Source of the DNA: Desertimonas flava
Lineage (GTDB): Bacteria > Actinomycetota > Acidimicrobiia > Acidimicrobiales > Ilumatobacteraceae
NCBI RefSeq assembly: GCF_003426815.1
Contig: NZ_QKYK01000008.1
Coordinates: 124,001-188,000 of the forward strand
Reading direction: 5' to 3'
Length of the DNA: 64,000 bases
Positions 56,101-63,484 of this stretch are shown here, piece after piece. A program made the translations under genes and the position numbers. The first letter of the stretch is position 1. Every line of letters begins with the position of its first letter. Under the pieces are notes generated by a model. It searched no databases and was not told the origin of the DNA. It saw only the letters and a program-made list of their open reading frames with translations.

Positions 56101-58762
56101 CTTCGACATCGAGCTCTCGCTCGACGGCGAGACGTTCACGCCGGCGCTGTCCGACGCGATGGAGGCGGTGACCGACGAACAGGCCTTCGTCCTGGCGGAG
56201 CCGACCGACGCCCGCTACGCCCGCCTCCGGCTTCGATCGACGCAGAGCCCGGCCGCCAACAGCGTGTACCTGGCCGAATGGGGCGTCATCGCCGAGACCG
56301 GGTGGACGCCGAACGGCACCGGCGCGTGGTTCAACCTCGCCGCCCCCGAGCTGGGCGGTCACGTCGTCGCCGTCCAACCGGCGTTCGGCGCGACCGCCGA
56401 CCTCCAGACGATCGCCGTCGAGGACGGCACGCGGGCGACGGGCACCGCGCAGCCCGGTTCCAACGTCGAGATCGTCGTCGGATTCGAGCACGACCGCGCC
56501 GCCCAGCTGGCCGCCCTGGCCTGGACCGATCCTCCCGACACGGACCCCGCGACGCAGTTCGCCGCCGTCGACGTGGCGGTGAGCGTGGTCGGCGGTGCCG
56601 GGCCCTGGACCGAGCTCGGGCGCTGGACGCTCGAGCGCGGCAACGGTCCGATCCCGCCGTTCGTGCTCCCGGCCGGCACGTGGGCGCGCTTCGTCCGTCT
56701 CACCGGCACGGCGCCGTCCACACCGTCGGTGGACGGGACGACCCCGGGCGGGTCGATGGCGGCAGACGACTCCGCCGCCGCAGCGGCAGATCCGGTCACG
56801 TGGGAGGCCCCCGACGTCGTGCGCGTCCTCGAGGCGCCGGTCGCCGACGACTACCGGTCGATCCTCGGGCAATGGGGATTCGAGTCGAGGGCGTCGGCCT
56901 ACGAGCGAACGGTCGCGGTGACGGTTGACGAGCTGGGGCCCGACGCCGGCGACACCCAGGAGGAGGCGACGTCACTCGAACTCGGCGCCACCGTCCACGA
57001 CAGCGCTCAGGTCGGCCGGGACGACGACTGGTACCACGTCCAGGTACCGGCCGATGAGTCGGCGCTGGAGCTCACCGTCGGTGGTACGCCGTCGGTCGAC
57101 GTCGACGTCGTCGTCTTCGACGACGCCGGGCGTCCCGTGCCGGTGGAGGCCGAGCCGTCGGCATCGGGCACCGCCACCGTCTTCACCGCCGTCGTCGAGC
57201 CCGGTGGCGAGTACGACGTCCAGGTGGTGGAGCCGCCGACGTCGGTCGTCTTCGCCTTCGACACCAGCATGAGCATGGGGCCATATGCGTCGGCCGTGTA
57301 CCGCGGCGTGGCCAACTACGCCGGCGACGTGGAACCGGGGCAGGAGACGGTGAACGTGCTGCCGTTCGGCGCCGACATGCTGCTCGACGGCTGGGTGGAC
57401 GAGCCGTACCTGATCCAGGCGGCCGTGAACGACTACCCGCGCTCGGAGACGTCGAGCGACGCCGAGGGTTCGCTGGTGCGTTCGATGGACGAGCTCGGGA
57501 ACCAGCCGGGCGCGCGGGCGATCGTGCTCGTCACCGACGCCCAGACGAACGCCGACGCCGGCCAACTCGACCAGCTGTGGTCGTCGTTCGGCGCCACGCA
57601 GCCTCGCGTCTACGCCGTCCACGTGGCCGGCGGCACGCCCGTCGATCAGGACCTGATGGAGGACTGGGCGGCCGTCAACAACGGGCTGTACACGTACGTC
57701 ACCGACCAGGGAGGCATCGACGTCGCCTTCGACCGGGCGGCGACGGCGCTGCGGCGGCCGTCGCCGTACTCATTGACCGTGGTGCCCGTCGAACCGCCCA
57801 CTCCCCCGACGACCACGACCACGACGATTGCCGCGCCCACGACGACGACGACGATTGCCGCGCCCACGACGACCACCAGCACGTCGACGATCCCTGCCAC
57901 CACGACGACCAGCACGACGACCAGCACGACCACGTCGAGCACCACGACGACGCTCGCCGCTGGGCCTGGTCTGATCGCCGTGCCGGCACTCGCCGTTGCG
58001 GCGGGCGGTCCGGGCATGGCGACCGCCGGTTCGGCGTCGGTCGCGATCATCCTCGACACGTCGGGGAGCATGCTGCAGCAGCTCGACACCGGCGGCCGCC
58101 GCATCGACGCCGCTCGCGGCGCGCTCGAGACGTTCGTGACCCAGACCGTGCCCCCCGGCACCAACGTGTCGTTGCGCGTGTTCGGTGCCGCGCCGGACTC
58201 GTGCGAGACCAGCCTGCTCGTCCCGCAGTCGCCCCTCGACCCGGTGGCGATGGCCGCGGTGGTGCGTGACGTGTCCGTCGTCGACGGCGTCCGCACGCCG
58301 ATCGGTGCGTCATTGCAGCAGGTGGCCGGTGATCTGGGGACCGGTCCCGGTCCGAAGATCGTCGTGCTCGTCACCGACGGTGAGGAGACCTGCGGGGGTG
58401 ACCCCGCGGCGGCTATCGACGCCCTGGTGGCCAGCGGGATCGACGTACGCGTCAACATCGTCGGCTTCGCCCTCGACGACCCGGCGCTCAAAGCCCAGTT
58501 CCAGGAGTGGGCGCGGCTCGGCAACGGCCAGTACATCGACGCCGCCGACCAGGCGTCGCTGACCGCGGCGATGACGATCGCCGTGCAACCGACCTACGAC
58601 GTCATCGACGCCGCCGGCACCATCGTGGCGTCCGGGCAGGCCGGCGGCCTGCCGGTGTCGGTCCCGGCCGGCTCGTACACCGTCGTCGTCCACACCGCCC
58701 CGGAGCGACGCCTCACCGTGACCGTGGTCTCCGGTCAGCGGACCGACGTCGTCGCCGGCTAG
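53147..58762 (+). CDS. giant secreted protein with PPC-like repeats, discoidin-like region and two VWA domains
   Basis: A 1,871-residue exported protein. The GTG at 53,147 overlaps the preceding gene and begins a signal peptide ending near TASA. Six repeats open with EPN(D/S) near residues 49, 176, 299, 424, 543 and 660, each with a following DxDxYRF- or DWYAW-type strand, as in pre-peptidase C-terminal (PPC) domains. An F5/8 (discoidin)-like region (FTLNARGG, YARLRLRSTQ) lies near 945-1045, and a further PPC-like unit near 1270. A VWA domain with MIDAS FDTSMSMG starts near 1365. After a Thr-rich linker (1553-1604), a second VWA has LDTSGSM near 1630 and TDGEET. The outline is that of an adhesin or receptor at the surface. 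No protease domain is seen. Confidence 0.82.
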   Translation: MRGLTRARPAHRLRAVAAAMTAAALAGPLQVTASAPTTPGDESCIPAAEPNSDIAHAQTLPTAEVCVSATNAEGRQSVYWWTLDETAAAQRWTLEMSAVPGQAVTLQVHRVEVDASGLTLSDVTLASAEGGPGEGAAITDTLFPPGRYVVGTVASGPGAYDLHIAPGAPIPAPADTEPNDSADQAAVVTGAFGVSGDRSSTADWYAWTVDDTAGPWQLSLQVPAATTGELRLSDASGAELIRGAVNPEGVLRVPDIALPAGQYLVEVTSSADALAPYVLEASAAAPPVDAGAGTDATVEAEPNDTIAGATPVAIGPGSTSVGGRLATVGDGTDIDMYRFAIGADTAGRLLDVKLFWRDGSSRELCLVDDAGTELQCDTGDRTVAFNDVVLDAGDYGVTVSGVADPDGPYVLRFDVTEQATSGFEAEPNDRMDQASPMAVDDEGFAASGRLSAGVGADTDTFRFTVDGEPQLWEITATGEGVEGIDALDATGSSELGGSLGDGAAIITDLFLLPGEHAVAVAGASGDYTITAVPLGPPDPLGEREPNDTADRSEALRLAERHVGRLVLTDDVDSYRFALRNDSYVEIEVETPPDGQVELQLSRGADTMGTTSNGVPGEPIGYDAVLPPGDYSLQLSAITTSDEPYHVTVTPLDPFRAPDDAEPNDRAELASPFPLDGTASGTIDAGNPFGDMDWYAIAAYDAPTTVTVRVEGEAMTVEASSAGTADAPATPLAVTPTAELDEYTIEVPAATPFAVGVRGTGDYDLAITPSAGTGPNEVADTLAVAWVGCDDDVAAYWHESQRLSCQLEVTNDGDVTVDVALDAVTGDYRWNVAFDDEAPTVAAGETAEIGVTVTVAPDAWADDAVLVAARAQTDDGWQSATTTIVPSRDALPLDPVPYEPLPSELLGGLDAASSGFGAVPVAVDETAATEELLLHDGLAAVGQGWTGSAMELPAELTVDLASDEPVPVVGFTLNARGGLIGDQLRDFDIELSLDGETFTPALSDAMEAVTDEQAFVLAEPTDARYARLRLRSTQSPAANSVYLAEWGVIAETGWTPNGTGAWFNLAAPELGGHVVAVQPAFGATADLQTIAVEDGTRATGTAQPGSNVEIVVGFEHDRAAQLAALAWTDPPDTDPATQFAAVDVAVSVVGGAGPWTELGRWTLERGNGPIPPFVLPAGTWARFVRLTGTAPSTPSVDGTTPGGSMAADDSAAAAADPVTWEAPDVVRVLEAPVADDYRSILGQWGFESRASAYERTVAVTVDELGPDAGDTQEEATSLELGATVHDSAQVGRDDDWYHVQVPADESALELTVGGTPSVDVDVVVFDDAGRPVPVEAEPSASGTATVFTAVVEPGGEYDVQVVEPPTSVVFAFDTSMSMGPYASAVYRGVANYAGDVEPGQETVNVLPFGADMLLDGWVDEPYLIQAAVNDYPRSETSSDAEGSLVRSMDELGNQPGARAIVLVTDAQTNADAGQLDQLWSSFGATQPRVYAVHVAGGTPVDQDLMEDWAAVNNGLYTYVTDQGGIDVAFDRAATALRRPSPYSLTVVPVEPPTPPTTTTTTIAAPTTTTTIAAPTTTTSTSTIPATTTTSTTTSTTTSSTTTTLAAGPGLIAVPALAVAAGGPGMATAGSASVAIILDTSGSMLQQLDTGGRRIDAARGALETFVTQTVPPGTNVSLRVFGAAPDSCETSLLVPQSPLDPVAMAAVVRDVSVVDGVRTPIGASLQQVAGDLGTGPGPKIVVLVTDGEETCGGDPAAAIDALVASGIDVRVNIVGFALDDPALKAQFQEWARLGNGQYIDAADQASLTAAMTIAVQPTYDVIDAAGTIVASGQAGGLPVSVPAGSYTVVVHTAPERRLTVTVVSGQRTDVVAG

Positions 58763-58805
58763 CGCGGCGTCGACGCGGACTCACGCGCGGCGAGCCGTGA
58801 CGCCG

Positions 58806-58848
58806 CCTGACCTCACTGTTGGCGCCTGGCACCAACCGTGAGGTCAGG
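58806..58848. terminator. long two-way terminator hairpin, GGTGCC family
   Basis: CCTGACCTCAC (58,806-58,816) pairs with GTGAGGTCAGG (58,838-58,848). A mismatch follows, then GTTGG with CCAAC, another mismatch, then GCC with GGC around a single T. It lies between the giant gene stop (58,762) and the convergent small gene stop (58,860). Confidence 0.8.
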
Positions 58849-58859
58849 CTGGCGGACGG

Positions 58860-59096
58860 TCAGTCGCCGCGCTGGCGCTTGACGAACTCCTCGAGGCGCT
58901 GAACGGCGCGCGGCCGGATGTCGGCGCCCTGCTGGTCGTCGTCGCCGCCACCCACCGTCGAATGGGCGGCCACGAAACTGGCCACGATCCAGCCCGGCAC
59001 GTCCTCGCTGAAGTCGACCTCGAGCACCGCAGCACGCTGCTCGTCGTTCAGCGACTCCCACCAGCGTTGTTCCAGCTCATCCATCTCGTCGGGCAT
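58860..59096 (-). CDS. small acidic uncharacterised protein
   Basis: A 78-residue protein: MPDEMDELEQRWWESLNDEQ, then RAAVLEVDFSEDVPGWIVAS, then RAVQRLEEFVKRQRGD. It looks like a compact helical bundle. The start is chosen because GGAGG lies five bases before the ATG at 59,096; the GTG at 59,120 lacks one. It shares no family I recognise. It is convergent with the giant protein gene and lies downstream of the DUF4352-like gene, separated from it by a terminator hairpin. Confidence 0.65.
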   Translation of the reverse strand: MPDEMDELEQRWWESLNDEQRAAVLEVDFSEDVPGWIVASFVAAHSTVGGGDDDQQGADIRPRAVQRLEEFVKRQRGD

Positions 59097-59155
59097 CTGG
59101 GCCTCCACGCCTCTCTCCACGACCGATCCAGCGGCCCACCGACCTCAACGACCAT

Positions 59156-59186
59156 GCCGCCCGCCCCCGTGACGGGAGCGGGCGGC
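59156..59186 (-). terminator. hairpin after the secreted DUF4352-like gene
   Basis: GCCGCCCGC (59,156-59,164) pairs with GCGGGCGGC (59,178-59,186), a mismatch follows, then CCCG pairs with CGGG around a three-base loop. It begins 13 bases after the stop at 59,199 on the minus strand. Confidence 0.75.
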
Positions 59187-59198
59187 GGTGCTGGTCGA

Positions 59199-59822
59199 TC
59201 AGGCGACCTCGGTCACGTCGACGAGACGATCCTCGTCGGGCTGGTAGAAGACCGACTGCCCGCCCACGGCGGGGTCGACCTCGAACGTCAGGGCCAGCTC
59301 GACCGACTCACCGTTGGCGAGATCGGCCTCCTCGACGATCTCCTCGTCGTTCTCGGCCTGGGCCGCGGTGGCGACGTTGTCGGCCGTGTCGAGGAACCCG
59401 TGGGCGTCCTGCAACACGAAGTCGTCCATAGCCACGCCGAAGGTGTCCTCGGTGACCATCGACGTGACCGTGACGGTCACGCGGAGATACTCGCGTCCTT
59501 CGTCAGGAGCGTTGTCGGGGTCGTAGTCCACCCAGCCGGGCTCGATGGCGCCGACGGCGATCGAGGCGACCTCGTTGCCTTCGTCGTCGAACACCGTCAC
59601 GGCGCCGGCGGGCGCCGGGGCGGCCTCGCCGACGGGAGCGCTACCCACGCTCGTGTCCGCGGGCATCGAGGGAGCCGGGGCGGTCGCCATTCCTGTGTCT
59701 GCCGGGGCCGAGTCGGCGGTGCCCATGACCGGTTCGGTGTCCGGTGGCACCGAGGCCACCGCCGCTCCGGCGGGTACGAGCGCAGCGAGTGCGGTGACGG
59801 CGGCGAGATGATGTCGACGCAT
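59199..59822 (-). CDS. secreted Ig-like (DUF4352-type) protein
   Basis: A 207-residue exported protein. The signal peptide is MRRHHLAAVTALAALVPAGA, cleaved near AVASV. A 45-residue Ala/Pro/Asp linker (PADTGMATAPAPSMPADTS) leads to a beta domain: GAIEPGWVDYD, EYLRVTVTVTSM, AMDDFVLQDAHGFLDTAD, then ANGESVELALTFEVDPAV and QSVFYQP. The order of strands and the typical phrases resemble DUF4352 (Ig-like telobox-type) domains, which occur in actinobacterial secreted proteins, though the match is by pattern only. A ribosome site (AAAGGA) precedes the ATG. No lipobox is seen. Function unknown. Confidence 0.65.
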   Translation of the reverse strand: MRRHHLAAVTALAALVPAGAAVASVPPDTEPVMGTADSAPADTGMATAPAPSMPADTSVGSAPVGEAAPAPAGAVTVFDDEGNEVASIAVGAIEPGWVDYDPDNAPDEGREYLRVTVTVTSMVTEDTFGVAMDDFVLQDAHGFLDTADNVATAAQAENDEEIVEEADLANGESVELALTFEVDPAVGGQSVFYQPDEDRLVDVTEVA

Positions 59823-59925
59823 ACAGATCCTTTCGTCCGGTCGGCCACGGGGCCGACGCATCAGCGCGATGAGCGCAGCCGACCACTACCCCGCCGGTCG
59901 CGCGTCTAGACACGCCTGGTGCGGG

Positions 59926-59931
59926 TACGAA
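59926..59931 (+). promoter_or_regulatory. -10-like box before the DUF2231 gene
   Basis: TACGAA(T) lies six bases before the GTG at 59,938. The frame is open to an ATG at 59,869, so this site decides between the two starts. Confidence 0.35.
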
Positions 59932-59937
59932 TCCACC

Positions 59938-60519
59938 GTGGAGACGACGCGGAACTTCCGGGACGAGGCGGTCGAACGCATCGAGAGCAGCACCGCCGTC
60001 GACAAGCTCGCAAGGGTGGTCGACGAGGCATCCGAACGTGTGGTCACGCCCGCACTGCGCGGTCCGCTTCGCGGCGACTGGATGGGCCACGCGCTGCACC
60101 CGTCGCTGACCGACATCCCGCTCGGCTGCTGGATCGGGTCCACCGTGCTGGACCTCACTGGTGACCGGCGTGGCGCTCGCCGCCTCATCCTCGCTGGTGT
60201 GGTGGCCGCCGTGCCGACGATCGCCAGCGGCCTCGCCGAGTGGCGGCGCATCGTGGACACGAAGACGCGCCGGCTGGCCTCCGTTCACGCCACCGGAGCG
60301 AGCCTGACCACGGCGATGTACGCGATGTCATGGTGGAAGCGCGGGCGCCACCCGTTGAAGGCCACGGGCTGGAGCCTGGCCGCCGGCGCGACGGCGATCG
60401 TGACTGGTTGGGTGGGCGGTCACCTCGCGTTGGTGGACGGTGTTGGCGGTGGTCGTCGTGAGCCGCGGTCGGCCGCCCCCGCCGATCCGCTCGTCGACGC
60501 CATCGCCGCCGCCGTCTGA
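59938..60519 (+). CDS. DUF2231-family membrane protein
   Basis: A 193-residue protein. After a helical start (VETTRNFRDEAVERI) comes the family region: GDWMGHALHPSLTDIPLGCW, then IGSTVLDLTGD, RLILAGVVAAVPTIASGLAEW, and membrane segments with ASLTTAMYAMSWW and WSLAAGATAIVTGWVGGHLA. The H-P-x-L-x-D-x-P motif and four hydrophobic segments fit DUF2231. Family members often lie beside Rieske-type ferredoxin or redox genes, but none is seen here. The GTG at 59,938 is preferred over the ATG at 59,869 because of the -10-like box; the ATG would add 23 residues. Confidence 0.72.
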   Translation: METTRNFRDEAVERIESSTAVDKLARVVDEASERVVTPALRGPLRGDWMGHALHPSLTDIPLGCWIGSTVLDLTGDRRGARRLILAGVVAAVPTIASGLAEWRRIVDTKTRRLASVHATGASLTTAMYAMSWWKRGRHPLKATGWSLAAGATAIVTGWVGGHLALVDGVGGGRREPRSAAPADPLVDAIAAAV

Positions 60520-60571
60520 CCTCGCTCGAGGCCCACGCGATGCGTTACGGTCGTCCGCGGAAGGAGTTTCC

Positions 60572-61342
60572 GTGGTACAGAACCGGCCGAACTCATGCGA
60601 GGGGCGAGTCGTGGTGGTCACCGGGGGCGCCCAGGGGCTCGGCTTGGCCTACGCCGAGCGACTGGCGTCGGCCGGTGCGTCGGTCGCCGTCGCCGACATC
60701 AACGGTGACGCGGTCGAGGCCCTTGCCGGCGCTCCCGGCATCAGCGCGTGGTGCGCCGATGTCACCGATCCGTCCGACGTCGATCGCCTAATCGCCCGCG
60801 TCACCGACGGCATCGGCCAGATCGACGTCCTCATCAACAACGCCGGTGGAGCGCTCGTCCCCCGGCGCGACTTCGAGACGATGCCCCTCGGCGACTGGCG
60901 CCGCGTGCTCGACGTCAACCTCACGTCGCAATGGATCTGCGCCGCGGCGGTCGTGCCGGCGATGAAGGTCGCGGGACGAGGCAAGATCATCAACGTGACA
61001 TCCACCGTGGTCGGCCGCGGCGCGCCGGCCGGCATGGTGCCCTACGTCGCCGCCAAAGGAGGCGTGATCGGTCTGACCCGAGCGCTCGCCTACGAGCTCG
61101 GGCCCTACGGCATCACCGTCAACGCGATCGCCCCCGGCTTCACGCCCGTGGCCACACCGAAGACGGTGCACGCCACCGACCAGGTTCGGGAGCTCACCGA
61201 ACGGATGGTCGCCGAGCAGTGCCTCAAGCGCACCGAGACTCCCGACGACCTCTGCGGCGTGGTCGAGTTCCTCGTGTCGCCGGCGTCCGACTTCATGACG
61301 GGCCAGGTGCTCAACGTCGACGGCGGCTGGGTGATGGCGTGA
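60572..61342 (+). CDS. short-chain dehydrogenase/reductase
   Basis: A 256-residue SDR. The cofactor motif is TGGAQGLGLAYAERL, followed by VADINGD, which favours NAD(H), then LINNAGGAL and the Ser-Tyr-Lys triad in STVVGRGAPAGMVPYVAAKGG. The end is GQVLNVDGGWVMA. The GTG at 60,572 has AAGGAG five bases upstream and fits the fold; the longer frame from 60,440 overlaps the DUF2231 gene. It overlaps the next SDR gene (GTGA) and starts a four-gene operon that looks catabolic. Confidence 0.9.
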   Translation: MVQNRPNSCEGRVVVVTGGAQGLGLAYAERLASAGASVAVADINGDAVEALAGAPGISAWCADVTDPSDVDRLIARVTDGIGQIDVLINNAGGALVPRRDFETMPLGDWRRVLDVNLTSQWICAAAVVPAMKVAGRGKIINVTSTVVGRGAPAGMVPYVAAKGGVIGLTRALAYELGPYGITVNAIAPGFTPVATPKTVHATDQVRELTERMVAEQCLKRTETPDDLCGVVEFLVSPASDFMTGQVLNVDGGWVMA

Positions 61343-62103
61343 CCGCCGACCGCTTCGCCGGCAAGGCGGTCATCGTCACCGGCGCGGCGTCGGGAATCGG
61401 CCGACAGACCGCCGTGGCCTTCGCCCTCGAGGGCGCGAACGTGCTCATCGCCGATCTGGACGCCGATGGCTCCGCCGAGACGGTGGCCGAGATCGAGCGA
61501 ACCGGCGGCACGGCCTCGGCGTTCACCGTCGACGTGTCCGACGAGCACGGCGTGGCCGCCATGGTCGAGACGTGCGTCGACCGGTACCGCTCACTCGACG
61601 TCCTCCACAACAACGCCTATTGGGCCCCGCTGTACCGCCCGGTCACCGAGACGTCCACCGACGAGTGGAACCGCACGATCGCCGTCACGCTCACCAGTGT
61701 GTTCTTCGGCTGCAAGTACGCCATTCCGGTGATGCTCGAGGCCGGCGGCGGCGTGATCGTCAACACGGCATCGGTGGCCGGTCACATGGTCGGATCGCCG
61801 AAGTTCGCGGCCTACATGGCCGCCAAGGGCGGCGTCGTGCAACTCACCAGGTCCGTGGCCATGGACTACGGGCGCCGAGGGATTCGCTGCAACGCGGTCT
61901 GCCCCGGCTTCATCGAGACACCGGCGACCGCGCCGTTGATGGCCGACGCCGAGCGGGTCGAGTTCCTCCTCGGCAAGCTGCTCGTGGCCCGGCCCGGACA
62001 GCCCGCCGACATCGCCGCCGCCGTGTTGTACCTCGCCTCGGACGAGTCGTCGTTCATGACCGGCCAGACTCTCGTCGTCGACGGCGGAAGGAGCATCAAT
62101 TGA
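61339..62103 (+). CDS. short-chain dehydrogenase/reductase
   Basis: A 254-residue SDR coupled to the previous one by GTGA overlap. The cofactor motif is TGAASGIGRQTAVAFALEGA with IADLDAD after it, so NAD(H) is likely. The usual NNAG is NNAY here (LHNNAYWAPLY). The triad is in SVAGHMVGSPKFAAYMAAKGG. It ends GQTLVVDGGRSIN. The two SDR genes differ clearly in sequence, so they probably act on successive intermediates, not as duplicates. The stop overlaps a TTG start of the next gene. Confidence 0.9.
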   Translation: MTADRFAGKAVIVTGAASGIGRQTAVAFALEGANVLIADLDADGSAETVAEIERTGGTASAFTVDVSDEHGVAAMVETCVDRYRSLDVLHNNAYWAPLYRPVTETSTDEWNRTIAVTLTSVFFGCKYAIPVMLEAGGGVIVNTASVAGHMVGSPKFAAYMAAKGGVVQLTRSVAMDYGRRGIRCNAVCPGFIETPATAPLMADAERVEFLLGKLLVARPGQPADIAAAVLYLASDESSFMTGQTLVVDGGRSIN

Positions 62104-62864
62104 CGAACCGATCGAGAGGCGAACTGCACGCCGACTTCGGCGACCTGCACGTCGATCCCGGCGAGATCGTCGGCGCCACGCGACCCGAGCTGTTCGACAT
62201 CGTCAACCTCGTCGCGTTCGGCGGGGCCGCTGATCAGAAGACCCACGTGCCCAAGGAGATCGGCCGGATCGGCCCCGTGGTGTTCTGGGAATCCACCGGT
62301 GCCGCTGATGCGCTGCCGTTCTGGAACACCAACCTGTTCACCGACATCTACCTCTACATCGTCCACGGCGGCGCTCGGGTCGTGCTCAAGGCCGTCGACA
62401 GCGACGAGGTGTACGGCGAGTACGTCGCCCGGACCGGCGACCTGTTCCGGTTGCCCAAGGACGTCGCCCACCGGACGTACTCGCTCGACGGCAAGCGCCG
62501 CATCACGATGGAGATCCTCGAGCGCGATCCGGCGTGGGACACGATCGGTGCGCTCGCTCACGTGCAGCCCGCGGCGACGACGACCCTGGGCGGGTTCAGG
62601 TTCGAAGCCGACGGCGACGTCGTGCGCGTCACGGCCGGCGAGCGCACCACCGAGGAGCCGCGCGGCTTCTTCGTCCGCGGGCTGCGGGCGCTGGTGGCGT
62701 GGGAGCTGCACCTCGGCCACAACGAGTTCGAGGGCGGCTTCGTCGTGCGTGACGACGGCGACGACACCGTGTGGCTACGCCTCGGCGACCACGCCGAGTC
62801 GTTCCCTCCTGCCGACGTGCAGGCCCTGTTCCTCCGCCTCCTCGCCGACCTCGGCAGCGACTGA
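62100..62864 (+). CDS. uncharacterised beta-rich (cupin-like) protein, TTG start
   Basis: A 254-residue protein. Its most likely start is TTG at 62,100, overlapping the SDR stop (TTGA), giving a conserved-looking beginning LHADFGDLHVDPGEIVGATR. Two similar parts are visible, each with aromatic and acidic residues: IYLYIVHGGARVVLKAVDSD with DLFRLPKDVAHRTYSLDGKR, and LVAWELHLGHNEFEGGFVV with DTVWLRLGDHAESFPPAD. The phrase G-D-L-F-R-L-P-x-x-V-A-H-R resembles a cupin/RmlC beta-barrel, with a possible metal-binding His. I recognise no named family. Lying between SDR genes and an AhpD-like gene, it may be an isomerase or dioxygenase, but that is speculation. Confidence 0.6.
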   Translation: MTNRSRGELHADFGDLHVDPGEIVGATRPELFDIVNLVAFGGAADQKTHVPKEIGRIGPVVFWESTGAADALPFWNTNLFTDIYLYIVHGGARVVLKAVDSDEVYGEYVARTGDLFRLPKDVAHRTYSLDGKRRITMEILERDPAWDTIGALAHVQPAATTTLGGFRFEADGDVVRVTAGERTTEEPRGFFVRGLRALVAWELHLGHNEFEGGFVVRDDGDDTVWLRLGDHAESFPPADVQALFLRLLADLGSD

Positions 62865-62876
62865 TCGGAGCGCCCC

Positions 62877-63410
62877 ATGTTGATCGAACCCCTGGCCCAC
62901 GACGACGTTCCGGAGTCCCTCCGCCGCTACGGCTCGATCGCCACGTCGACGAACATGGTGATCCACGGTCTGGGGCGCTGCCCGGAGGTCCTCGCCGCCT
63001 GGCTCGAGTTGTACGACCGGTTGATCCGCCGCGACGGAGCGCTTCGAGCCGAGGACAAGGAACTGATCCGCCGCCAGATCGCCTCGCTGTACGAGTGCGG
63101 ACTGTGCCAGAGCTTCGTCAACACCACGGCGGCCGACCAGGGCTTCGACGACGACAAGGCCGCCTGCGTCCTCGAACCGGACGAGCGCTACTCCGAACGC
63201 GAGCGGGCGATGCTGGCGTTCACGCGCAAGGTATTCACCGGTCCCGACTCGGTCGACGCCACGGCGTTCGCCGACGTGCGGCGCCACTTCGGCGAGGCCG
63301 AGATCACCGAGATGGGCTTCGTCGCCGCCATGCTGACCGGCTGGGGCCGCCTCACGTTCGGCTTCGACGTGGTGAACGACGCGGAGTCACACCTGTACGA
63401 GATCGCCTGA
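62877..63410 (+). CDS. AhpD-like / carboxymuconolactone decarboxylase family protein
   Basis: A 177-residue protein of the AhpD-like fold. The phrase RQIASLYECGLCQSFVN carries the family E-x-x-x-C-x-x-C type motif (Glu73, Cys74, Cys77), but the His usually found three residues further is Val81. YSERERAMLAFTRKVFTGP and the C-terminal helices FGEAEITEMGFVAAMLTG are characteristic. Members are alkylhydroperoxidases or decarboxylases; a peroxidase role would need the two Cys, which are present. GGAG precedes the ATG. It ends the four-gene operon and faces the DUF3237 gene across a hairpin. Confidence 0.8.
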   Translation: MLIEPLAHDDVPESLRRYGSIATSTNMVIHGLGRCPEVLAAWLELYDRLIRRDGALRAEDKELIRRQIASLYECGLCQSFVNTTAADQGFDDDKAACVLEPDERYSERERAMLAFTRKVFTGPDSVDATAFADVRRHFGEAEITEMGFVAAMLTGWGRLTFGFDVVNDAESHLYEIA

Positions 63411-63436
63411 CGACGCCCGCGATCTCCCGGGTGGGT

Positions 63437-63484
63437 TCTGACGTCCGGTGCGAGGCACCAGGTGCCAGTTCGCACCGCGTCAGA
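63437..63484. terminator. two-way hairpin, GGCACC/GGTGCC family
   Basis: TCTGACG (63,437-63,443) pairs with CGTCAGA (63,478-63,484), CGGTGCGA (63,446-63,453) with TCGCACCG (63,470-63,477), then GGCACC with GGTGCC around one A. The right arm contains the stop codon of the convergent DUF3237 gene. Confidence 0.75.

Noticed and set aside
52862-56872. A 1,336-codon open frame on the minus strand opposite the giant secreted protein
   Set aside because: It is rich in Arg, Gly and Val, has no motif, and arises because the plus-strand gene has strong GC third-position bias. The plus-strand reading gives a signal peptide, PPC-like repeats and VWA domains.
57646-58536. A minus-strand frame with a long Val-rich stretch opposite the Thr linker of the giant protein
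   Set aside because: The Val run is the complement of repeated Thr codons; the plus strand is the real gene.
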